This document shows positions 1-12,300 of a stretch of DNA of 64,000 nucleotides, one piece after another. Source of the DNA: Anisakis pegreffii. Lineage: Eukaryota > Nematoda > Chromadorea > Rhabditida > Anisakidae. The first letter of the stretch is position 1; each line of letters opens with the position of its first letter. Location: assembly GCA_035041965.1 (NCBI GenBank), contig JAPYMA010003040.1:183286-247285 (forward strand), given 5' to 3'. Under the pieces are notes generated by a model. That model saw only the letters and a list, made by a program, of their open reading frames with translations, had not been told where the DNA came from and ran no database searches. Position numbers and translations under genes: made by a program.

Positions 1-16
1 AACAACTTATTCACAG

Positions 17-1790
17 GTGGGTTTCGTGCATCGTGATATCAAACCAGCGAACTTGGCGGTTGGTCGTCGTGGTAAAGAAATTCACGTTATTCATATTCTT
101 GATTTTGGTCTTGCTCGAGAATTTATTCTCTGCAATAATGCTGGCCTTGTTGAAATCAGAGCACCGCGAAGACGTGCATTGTTCCGGTTTGTAGCAATTG
201 CTTCATTTGGGTTATTTACATGAAACTCTTATGGTTGGAAAATCACATATGACTTACTTCAAGTTTTCTCCGCTAGATTCGCGTTTGGACTTAGGTTTAG
301 CTTATGACCGAACTTAGAATAGGCTAGGGTTCACCCATAACAGATTTTATAGGTTATTCCTAATATGGAAAACCGATTGCCGCAGGATTGGTGGTAATGA
401 AAGTAAATTGAGTGAATAATGAACAATTTTCAGCGGGACCGTTCACTATTGTTCTTTAAATACACATGCGAGGAAAGAGCAGGGGCGAGGGGATGACCTG
501 TGGTCAATGCTATACGTGCTTGCTGAAATGAAGGGTCCTTTACCGTGGGAGCGTGTTCGGTGAGTCATTACTAATGACTGAATTGATTATGAGTTCGAGG
601 AGGATATTGGTGTCCGTTCACTTGCTTCATGTGAAAGCGGCTTCATTAATGAGCATTAAATTATAGAGGTGATGAGCAAATTGGAAAAATGAAACGAGAA
701 ACAACGGATCCGGAATTATTTCGCAATAGTCCCGAGGAACTCATTGATGTGAGTTACCATTCCCCATTTACTTCATGAACTGCATGGTTGAATGATTTGA
801 GTCAAGGTCGTGTAGATCAGTTCGCTCTGATTGAAACGTTCGACGTTCATCAAAGCGGTTTCACATTATGTGCACTGAAGAACTGATTGTGATCTTAACA
901 CAATCACTCGGCGGACGCTGAAAGGTCTCCATGATAGCTCATAGGTAGAGCCCCAACCAGTAATTGGTACCTCGAGTTTTGTGTGGCGTGGCAATAGAGG
1001 AAGTGGGGAGAATACTCGAAGGTGGACACTGGTTTAGGATCTTCACGCTGGGAAGGGAGACACTTCAATCGCATGTGCAGAACAGGTAGAGAAAGAATCG
1101 TTTCCGAACCTATATGTGCACTACTTCTTCACTTTATAATGTTCTTTTAGATCGCTGCCCATCTAAGAACTCTCGATTATTTTAAACGACCTGATTATCA
1201 CTTCATTTATCTGAAGTTTATGGACGTTATTTCAAAACGAAAATATAAGTAAGTTAATCCCATCGATGTTTCTTTCGAATGGTAAGTTAGGAAGCCAAGT
1301 ATGTATCATCTCGAGGTTACAATCTCATTGTGTTGCAATTGTGGTAGCATTCATCTGAAAGCTCAAAATTCACGTGAACCCTTCAAACTGCTTACTTAAT
1401 GGATTTGTTCTACAGATTTAGCGATCCTTATGACTGGGAACATGGAGAAGTTCGTCATCACTCCCGAATCGATGCCAAGAGTAGACCACGAACTAAATCA
1501 AAAACCACTACTCCAACGGGCAGTCGCGAATCATCCGAATTGTAAGTTATTTCAATCAGGAATCGCTCGTTCTAGAAACTGTTCAGTTCACATCAATTTT
1601 CATCGTTTCCAAAAGTAATATTCCGTTTTCACCATCGAATAACCATTGGATTTGCAGAAAAGCTCCAGCAACTAACGACGATACACACGGGCAACCGGAT
1701 AACACAGCTCCATTGTCGGATCGTTCAAGTGATTCAGAATGCGATCTTTTTCAAGAGGCTGATTTTGAGAAAAACGAACTTGGTTTATGA
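17..1790 (+). CDS. Tau-tubulin kinase-like (CK1 superfamily) protein kinase, 3' part
   Basis: Ser/Thr protein kinase of the casein kinase 1 / TTBK group, cut by the left edge so the N-lobe (Gly loop, VAIK lysine) is missing. Exons fitted by phase: 17-186, 434-559, 667-748, 1151-1248, 1416-1541, 1658-1790 (245 codons with stop, all junctions in frame). Visible: catalytic loop HRDIKPAN at fragment residues 5-12, metal-binding DFG at 29-31 within HILDFGLAR, then the TTBK/worm-CK1 signatures [45 protein letters not shown] and SDPYDWE. Nematodes have a large TTBK-like clade, several members being germline/sperm-biased (family knowledge). The last about 80 residues form a hydrophilic Ser/Thr/Asp-rich tail. 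It converges tail-to-tail with smc-4. The family call is firm; orthology is not resolved. Confidence 0.9.
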
Positions 1791-3377
1791 TATCGCATAA
1801 TTCTATCATGTCAACGCAATCAGTCTTTCACAGTATTGTTTGTAACCTGATCAATACATTCAGCACAACTACACCGCAGTGATTTCATCGGCATTCATTA
1901 CGATTCATTTAACAATTAATAACTTCTATAGGATTCAAGCAATCGAATGCTCTGAATTTGTTATTATTTGCGACAATTTGAGATTCTTTATTCATAAAAA
2001 CTTCTCATTCATCAAATAACGCAATATGCTGAACATTTCATCTGTTGTAATTCGCAAAATGTCGAATATGAAAGCACTGATTATGTGCTGATCATCAACA
2101 CAAATTCGGCTCCAGCTTTTTGTTTTCTCATCCAAAATATTTGCTCCTTTCACACATTCCAGTTGCTCTTTTCACGTTCTATAATATCCCCACCACTGCA
2201 ACTTCACCACCCTCAATATCTTCGCCAACATGTTTCCAATCATCCTGTCGCCAGCTACTTTTTTTTCGACTTGACCGAGAGCACTATTAGCTTTGCTCGT
2301 TCACCATGGTGTTAACCACAGATAATGAATCATTCATTTAGCGAATACATGCACTGCGATTCGGATAGTTTCTTACATCATCTAAGAACGCACTGAGACC
2401 TTAGGGGGAACACATAATTCAGGAAATTACACACGACATGTCAACTGAAAGCACTTGTGTGTGGTGATCAAAGCGATATCATCTATCTGCCCATTTCGCA
2501 TCCATAAACCATAATTGTGCACACAAATCTGCCTCGCAAACACAAGCCACCCGCTGAGGCGATCGCTCTTGTCCTACACGATTGTGTGCATAAACTGTTT
2601 GTCCCCTCAATCCTTGTGCGTCGTTCCGTCTCCTCAGTCACCCGTTCCCATCCTTCAACTATCCATCCGCTTCAACTTTGTCGGAATAATGATGATTGAG
2701 TCCAATCATGTTACATTTAACTTGGAGTAAATAATGAATGACGACTCGTTTGTCTCTGTTGAATAATACGAATCAAATTGTGGTATCAGAAATGACAAAG
2801 GTGCTTAACGTCATGATTGTAAGCAAAAAGTAAGGGTAAACTTCCGAATTCCACATCGTTACAAAATGAACCCATGAAAAAACTACCCGCCTCTCTTGTT
2901 CCCATATTTTGCAATAAGAAATTCCAGACGACATCCTTGAACTCAATGCAGTGTTTCTGATCTCTTTAAGATGAATGAAATGAAAGAATTACAGGGTGAA
3001 TAGTCTGTAAAAGAACGACGAGATATTGGAACGTTTATTGATGTGAAAGGTTTGATCAAGACACTGCAAATATTAAAAAATGAGGAGAAAAGAGACCTAA
3101 AATACTTTATACAACGGTGAACTTAGCATCACTGAGAGCGAGCTGGGAGGATACAGAATAAAATAATATTCCACGAAAGAAACTGTATTCGAGTTGCACT
3201 AAAATACAGTTGCCAACACAGACATATAATTACTCAAAAATAAACAGAACTGTTCGATTTCAGTGAAATATTCCCAAAACGGAAATGAAATTGGTGTAAA
3301 ATACTGTTATGAGATATAAATAGAAGGCCACAAGTGAGATCGAATAGGGAAAACAAAAGTGGAATGGACAATTTCAG
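1791..3377. other. Convergent intergenic region between kinase and smc-4
   Basis: About 1.6 kb between two stop codons. Nothing gene-like was recognised; short open frames here have unremarkable composition and no flanking splice consensus that fits. It must contain both 3' UTRs. A possible smc-4 polyadenylation signal (AATAAA on the minus strand, 3034-3039) lies about 340 bases past the smc-4 stop. No AATAAA was seen shortly after the kinase stop. Confidence 0.4.
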
Positions 3378-6300
3378 TTAGTTCGAGTTATCTGATGAGC
3401 ACATACGTGATTCGGTTTGTAATGAGTCGTCGCCTAAAGTTTCTTCACTCGTTTCCAAATCAATTACAGGCTGAAACGTGATCGAATCGTTAATCGCACT
3501 TCAATCATTCCAGTACTCCTCCATATTCTTTCTTGCCTAACTTAGACTCAATAATATACTTTATCTAAATGGTGCAATCTCAATTTCATCCCATACCTAT
3601 ACTACTACAATCCACTTATGCCGGACAAATTTCTAAGGAGTCTTTAAACGGAAGAACAAAACCTGCTAATAACGAATGAATTTGATGACAGAAAAATCTT
3701 TGCGATAATGATGTTGTCAATGGAATCGTGATTTCAGAATTCTTCGCAGAAAAAAATTTAAAAAACCACAGTCGAAATTGAAATAAATAATAACTGTTGC
3801 CATGACGAACCTTTGCAAAAACAGCAGCTCTACGAGATTTCCTTGCGGAACGCTGTCTTTCAGCACTCTCGGATCCAGTTTTACTACGTGGTGATGAAGA
3901 GTTCTTTCGCGGTGATCGCTGTTTCTTCAAGGGAGGGGAAATGGATGACTTGGCTTGTTCCGTTTCAAGACGCTCCAATGGCTCTGTTAATCTACAATAA
4001 ACGATAAAATAAGCTAATCTTGGACATGAACTTGGAAAGAGTACAAAAAATCATACTGATTAGCTTAGCCGAGCAAGTGAACCAAATTGAAAGACCGTCC
4101 TGTTGAATATCTCAATAAATTCTCCCTGATCAGAAATCTGCAGAAGTAACTGCATAATCCTTGCTAATTTGTTAGCTAACTCCTAGAATCAATCGAAAAA
4201 AAGGAAGAACATGAATTCTGTTGACAATAGAAGTATATTCCAACGAACTTTTTCGTCCTATCCGTATATTTCACAAATTCAGCCACTTGTCTCTTGCGCA
4301 CTGGAGATAGCATTTTTCGATCACCTCTGAATGGCGGAATCCCGCCCTCGTCATTTTTGCTTGTCACTGCAATATTCGTTTAATTCTTTATACTTTCAGA
4401 AAATCGAACAATTGCAAAATATTTCAGAACGGTCAAAACATTATGCAACTGAGCAACTTTTCGCTAACCACCTGGATGTATCGAAACTGATGAATGCTGA
4501 TGACTAGTGGAAGCATCACTCGCCCTTCTTGCCACCTCAGGGGCGTCATTTTCGTCGCACTGTCCGTCCAGTGCTTGCGAACATTTGTTTGGCCCATTAC
4601 TGCCCTAAATAAGAATTTTTATGAATAAACTAAGCGAGAAATATAGATTCCCAATGCGAGATGCAGCACAAATTAATGGTGATATAAATTTGGAATGACA
4701 TGATGTAATATCAGCGATAAGATTCGTTGACGAGATCAAAATGAAACTGAATAAAAAACCTTGGCAACCTTTGGAGGTTGCAGTACTGCCCTATCCTGTT
4801 GACTCAAATCAGCCCCATCGAGTGCATCAAGAACGGCCCCTTAAAACATAATTCATTATTGCATCGAGTAATAGAACGTGAGCTGCAAATGACGAACATA
4901 CACAAATTCACAATTATCTATTACATGTGAAGCGTTCACATCCTCTTTCAAAAAATATCGAGCAAATGTAAATCTGTTGAAGCTCCATGAGTAGTCAGAG
5001 TTGATTCGAATGAATCAAGGCAATTATGTATACTGGGAAAAACTGACTCTGACATCGCATTGTTTCACAAATTTTCGAAGCTTCAACCAGCACATTTTTC
5101 GTACAATCGAATGTCTTATATATGCCAACTAATCGATCGCCCAATTCGAACATATTGTTTCGCAACGAAATTATTATGAACTGAGCGTTTTTGGTGCGAT
5201 CCTGCAAGCGTTCTTTGAGATTATGACTAATTTTATAGCTTATCGGCTGTTTTTTTTTCTTACTAGATCGGAGCATAATACAACAATGCAGCAGTCAACA
5301 ACTACTGATATGATGATCAACTAAAAAATTTCGTTGCGTAAGGTGGTTGGGCAACATGCTTATTCATGTTCAGTGCCTCGCAACTGAAGGAATAATATCA
5401 TCGAGTTTTAACGGCAATAAGGAATAATCGAGAATAATCTCAGTTTTTCGAAAATGCAATAGTTAGATTACCTTGACATAATGAGCAATGATAGAGACAT
5501 TCCTGAAGTCGAGTGCAGCATCGATTTCATCCATAACGTAAAGTGGTGTAGGACGGTAATGATGGAGGGCAAAGACTAGTGCCAGTGACGATAACGTCTT
5601 TTCACCACCGGATAAATTTGTGATCTGTTTCCACGACTTTTTCGGAGGACGTACCCTGCAAAGCAGTTGGAATCAATACAATTCGCAGCCTTTCGTTACA
5701 CTCGGTTGGACCTTCTGATTTTACGGATTTCTGATAGTGTTATCACAGAAACACGATTTAAAAAAAATGTTAGATCTGAAGGGATGAATTAATATACCCA
5801 AACGAAACGCCTTCGCTGAAAGGATCAAGTGAATCGACTAGATCCAAGCTCGCGTCACCACCAAGTGTAATCATCTGATACATCTCTTTGAGCGCAACAC
5901 CAATCTGCGAGAACCCGTCCATGAACTCACATAAACGCATTGCTTTCAACTCCTCGCAGAATTTACGATGTTGATCCTTTTTCATTGATATTTCCTTCAG
6001 ACGATCTAATTCTCTGTCATACCTTTCCAGCTAAAAGGTACTTTTTTAAAATCAACTTTCGGAGGAACCGAAAATGGCGATAAATGAATTGGTTTTTCTG
6101 CAAATCGACAAAACACTCACGAACAACCCTTTTATCAACTCTTCGTTTTCAATAATTTTTGACGGAAGATACCCAATAATTCAGATGATATTCAATAAAG
6201 TTTCCCATAAGCACGTACTTTAGCGATGTAATCTTGTAAGTGACTCAGGTTAGACGTTTTACCCGACTTTCTCTTCTCTAGAGTTGTCAATGCAAATCTG

Positions 6301-9300
6301 AAGCAAAATTTAAACATTATTCAAAAGCGAGACACATTTGAAATTCACATTTCTGTACAATGCATCAGCTTATAAATTGAACTGGAGAACAAAAACAAGC
6401 AAGGAAATCTAATCAAAATATGATAATCTCAATCAATGAACCACGGAATCGACACAAGAAATAGGACATAACGATAACCAGTGGTAAATTTCATAACTGA
6501 AAGCGTTCCGCAGCACCACCTACGACATGTTTGGATCCAACTGAATGATAAAATTTTAGAATTATTGATAAAATGCATCCAGTAACCTTATATCGTTCAC
6601 GACGAAGTTTTCAATTTCTTCGGGTGAGAAAGTAGGCATTTCATACAATTTTATGATTCCCGTTTTGTCGGCCTTCGCAACGACTTCGCCTTGCTGAATA
6701 ATTGACTGAATCATTGAACAAAACTCGAATTGAAAAATCCACAAATAAAGCATTCGAAAGTGTCTGTGTTCAACTGTCGTATTACAAAGAGCAACTTCAA
6801 CATAATCAAATCAACTCTGACCAAGCAAACTTGAACAGGAAAACCAACTGAATTGCAAAAAATAATTGAAAATGACGTACTGCGACTTTACGAATAAATT
6901 CTCGCTCATTTTCGATCGCTTCTTGGAACGCCAAATTCTCTTCCTCTTCTATTTCACTTACATGCTCCGGTAAACGCTCGATGCATTGTACGTAATCAAG
7001 ATGTAACGATGAGAGCTGCAAATTTCCAATACTATTACGATGAAATATATAAAGAGTAGAAAACGGAAAACGCGGAACTGTTCCTGAGGCTTATTGACAT
7101 TATTGCGTATCAATTGCAGATTTTGAAGTGAAAAACGGTATGCCATAAGTGAAGAAAAGATGAAAGTATAGTTACAATGACATACAGCAGGCATTGAAGC
7201 CATGCCATGTGATCAATTTGGCAATGAAAATAAAAAGAAAGTGCTGCAATCCCAGACTGATCATTCTGAGACATCGCATAAGAAATAGAAAGTCAAGAAA
7301 ACTGATCAATAATAGACCTCAGCATTAATGCCGTCGGCTTTGGCTCGAGCATGTGAAACGACATTTGTCTGATCATCAAGTTTATGCGACAGATCGTTGA
7401 GTTTCCTGCGTAGATCCACCTCTTCTGTGTCCAAATCCGTGCACTTCGCTGATGCTTCTTTCAGTTTGTTCTCAGCTTGTTTAACACATTCCTTCAAAAC
7501 AAAAACAGCCTATCATTCAACCCCTACATCGTGAAACTCTCAATGCTATCGTTTCGTTACCGATTCCTTGCTTAACACCCGCATTATCTCGCGATCATTA
7601 GCACTTCTCGATAACACGCTCTTTTTGTGGTCAGGTAGAATAGCGAAGAATGAGAGATACATGGCGTAAACAATCAAATTCAATCTCATTACCAATATGA
7701 GTACTGAAAGGACCGACGGTTATGCAGCTAATTTATTATTAGTGATACAGAACACGATTGTCATGCTGATGTAAAATCCTCATAAAATGTGAGATAAACG
7801 CAAAATTAATTGTTACTGGACTGAGTTGGACCGGCAACATCTTCCTCGAGGTGTTGCCGGTCCAATCTGCCGGAGGTCGAGAAAACGAGTCCTCCTAATA
7901 AAACACCACTTCACTTGCCCACTAGTGACAATGTAAACCATAAGGAATCTAAAAACCAACCTTCCAATTCGCTTAAAACATATAAATTGACTAATATGAT
8001 CACAAAAGTATGTATTAACTTTAACATAATACAGTTTTGGGTTAACGCGAAGAAGAATGCAAATTTCAATTTCCTCAAGCGAAAACGATTGCTCAATGAG
8101 ATTAAAATGGATGGGACGTGCATTCAACCTGGCATTCACACTTTTGTTGTGCCATTGCCTCTGCTTTTTGGGTTTGATTTTCACGATCCGTTTCAATCCT
8201 TTCGATATTTTTCTCTGTTTCGCATAGATCGGCTTCCAAATCTTTCTTCCTGGAAGTTTACGTCAAATCAGATGAGCTTATGAATAGATCGCAAATGACG
8301 AAAATATTTTCGTTGAACAGAAAAAATAAAAAACTCATGTGAATGCGACAGAAATATACTGGACGGAGGAGAACATTAACCCCATTTGAAAAAGGGTAGG
8401 TAATTTTAATATACTCGATCTACCTCGTACTTCACCAACAAGTCACGAGACATCTCGAAATTCGTGAAGAATTCCGAAATATCTCGTGACTTGTATTTTG
8501 AGTTTTGCATAGTTACACTCCACGAAAACACTGAAGTGTCACTGCACAAAAATAAGCACGAGCCCCACTCAAAAAAAACTGCGATTGTGCAAGCCATATA
8601 AAAATAAGATGACGAATCTCAAATACATTTTCCAGTTATTCGACTTGAATAACAAACCTGGCTTTTGCTTTATTCAAATCTCTTTCAGCGTTCCTCACCG
8701 CACCGTTCTCCTTGGCAATACCCTTTGAAGCGGTCTGCTTTCTGTAAGAAGGAATTATTTGTGATCACTTCACAAACGTATTTAACCAATATTCAGTTTA
8801 TACAAATTGGTCTCTGATCCAAAGTGACTCGAATAATTTCGTCATAATGTCTCAAAACTACGTGAAAAGAATCGAAATAATAAATGTTTACTTAGCCATC
8901 GCCTCATCGAATAGTTTCTTCGAAGGTTCAACAAGTCTAGCGTACACCGCTTGAATTTTTTCGGTTAGTTCCGTGACGTGCTCTCGAACCGTATCTGCTG
9001 CTTCGCAGGCAATATCACGCTCTGAAATACCAGGTATCAATATATGGTAAGTGCCGATATGCTAATACCAATGGAATTGTTAATGACAAAGAAATCGAAA
9101 CACCATTCAGCATGGTTCGGCAGCGCTCCAGAATGATATGAATAATGATAGGCGAACAGTGCGCGGAAATAATCCGCACGAAAGTACACTTACTTCGTCT
9201 GAATCAGACTCGGATTTAGGCTCACTTTCAAACTGAGAGTAAGCTAAACTGAGAATTTGTAACGACTCTCTGTTACGCCTCTCCAAATTATTGTTCCATA

Positions 9301-12300
9301 ATATATGAAATTCAGGAACCTTTCTCGAGATCAGCCACTTTCAGCCGTGCTTTTTCTACGGCCTCTTCATCTGCTGCAGCACCCTTAGCTCGTATCTTCT
9401 GCTCTCGTAATCGTTTTTCAAGATCTTCTGCCTTCTCTTCCAGTGATGCAATGTCGGTCGTTAGATTCTGCTGATTTCGCTTCAGTCGATCGTAGTCCAC
9501 TTTCAGTGAGTTCAATCGTGTTTCAAACTATAAATCAATCAGAAGAATAATTTGCATAAGACATGTTAGCAAACGTTTCCGATATGCTGTTCCATATTGT
9601 CGACTTAATTGACAAGTGCATGCTTCTAATCATTTTTCACGAAGGAGTTAATCAAAAAACAACAGAACTTTGTTCGAATTTGTTCATCTCAACTATAATA
9701 CTGGCATATCGTCAATTACGAAGTATGTCTGGTTCAGTATGAAAGACTGAACGATAAATTTTCGGAAATATCTAACAAATGTTGGTAACAATAATTTGAT
9801 GAACGAGTTTTACCTGCTGAATATCTCTTCTGATATTGGTGAGTCGTTCTTGTTCTTGTTCGACAAATTTCTGAAGGGCAGATATCTGCTGAGCAGAGTC
9901 CTTCGTTGTATCCACTTTAATATCTTGTCCAATACGACCTCTAAAAAGTCATCCTTGAGTGGTTATCAGATCAATGAAGCGTTCACGACCAACTTTATGT
10001 CAAACTCATTCTTATTAATGCATCTTCTGTTTCAATGCATTAAGGTTTTTTCCATACAGAAATAGGGAAGTTTGCCTTATAAAATGCAATAAGTAACAAT
10101 GATGTGATTATAAACACGAAATGCTCACCTTTGCTCACTACGTCCACCACCAGTCATTGTACCACTCGGTTCCACAACCTCGCCTTTCAGTGTAACAACT
10201 CGATGTCGTTGCCTACTTCCTAAACCAATCCGAGTTGCAGTCGCAATATCATCGGCAATCAATGTATCACGTAATGCATAATAAAACGCTGGAAGCACCG
10301 CTGCATCAGCAACCTTAATCAGATCGAACAATCGCGGCACATTTTCGGGCCTGAAATCATTTGATGATTTTGCAAAACTTGTCACAATGTAAGGCGAACA
10401 TTGACAATAAACAATATCGCTCTTGCAAACATGACTGAAGAAACAGCATAATCTCTTGATAACAAAATCGAAAATTGTATATTCTCGCAAATTCCTAACT
10501 TCGTTAATGCAAAAAAACGAAATAAATTCGAAATTGAACATCGTTCATTGTTATCGTTTAAAAGGCAATAAAAAAAGCAATAAAAGCATACGTATGATCG
10601 GGTTTCTTCATATGAGGTCTGAGTCTCTCTTGCTTATCGAGTACAATGAATGACGCAATACCGAGACATTCACGCTTCAGCAATTCCACGCAACGTTGAG
10701 CTGTTTCGACCGTATCAACGACAATGTAATCAAGTGCACCGCAAGTTGTTGATATTGCTACATCATACTTCTGGTCGATTGCTCCAAGATCACCCTGCAG
10801 AATGTGGTTTCAATTGTTCATTCTCGTAATGCTATCGTTCACATCTAATCAAGGAACGGATGCTAAGAATAAGTGGAATATTTCCATTGTATTACTTTAA
10901 AATGATAGCCCTCATCCTCAATCGCAGTTTGTATTACCGTGATACATGTACGTGATTCATCACATCATAATTAGTGTTCGTCGGAAAACAGGGTTCCTAA
11001 CGGGTAGTAGTTCCTCGATAATTTTCCTCTCCCACGAACACTAATCACGAATACTCAATTCAAACAAACAGCACTCACAAGCCGGCCAAATATTCCCGGA
11101 ATTGTGCCCTTGTTCTTCTCTCGCATCAGTCGGTTCAGGAGATTGTTTTGACTACGAAAAGCCTCAACGGTCTGCCGCTTTTGCTCAAATTTCGTGCGAC
11201 AGCTCCGCAACTGAAATTCGCAATACTATCATTTGGAACAAAGTTGTCATAAAGAATCACCTCGTATAAATATTCAGCTTCATTTTTGTTAATTAATAGA
11301 AAACTCATATGGATTGAACAAACGTTGAATATCCATCTTAAGAATTAAACGTTCGCAGTCAATACAGATGCTGAACTGCTCCGTTGTTTTCACTAGAGTA
11401 CCTATAACTCAAGCTATATGACAGAATTCGATATCACAATGATAACTGTCGATGCTCCTAATTCTCCATTAAACGCCGAACGTTGTTGTTTTGAAATTTC
11501 TTATTTTATTCAGTTCTTTTCATGTTTTCCAATACATCTTATTTAATATCTCTGAAATGTACCTTTGCGCTTTTTTCTGAACGTGCAAATGAGCGGATGT
11601 TCAAAAAATCACATGCTTACTTTTTCAGCAGATTCAGCTTCTTCTTCTCTCTTCGTCGCCAGTTCGGTTTTAGTCCGCTTGATTTCCTCTTCTACATTCG
11701 GTAGCGCTTTGCAAGCCTTCGTTAGATCGCTAAACAACACGATTAATCATCATTAACAATAAAAGCGCAAACACTCAATAACCACAAATCGAAATCAGCA
11801 TCACAACCCTTCTTTAGCATATACTTAGTTAAAAAGATCCCAAATTTATCAATTTTCGCAAGTCGTTGCTCGAATGAACCGATTCGAACACTCTGCGTTA
11901 CAAACGCAACGACAAAAACGAACCAAGATTGAGAATCGGTGCATTTAGATAATTTCATCGTAACTTATCTCATAAAGGAATTAACTTTTCACTGACTTCA
12001 ATAACAATGAGATTTGAGGAAGCGATGCGAATATACAGTAGCGAATATATAATAAATAGTTGGTTGATTTGCACATGAATTGGACAGTGACTTGATCATA
12101 AGAAAATTACCTTTTCTTGCTTTCCAAAGAATCTCTTGCTTCAGTCAATGAGGTTTTCAAATCGGAAACCTTTTTACGCTGTGTTTCCTCTTCACTTCTG
12201 AGTTGTTGCAACGCTTCTTGTGCTAACACTAACTAAAAGATTTGAATGAACAACATCCTTTTAAATACGATTTGATAAATTTTTAGGAAGCTTCCGAATA

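Noticed and set aside
3813..4007. Plus-strand frame within smc-4 exon 32
   Set aside because: Antisense shadow of a real SMC4 coding exon.
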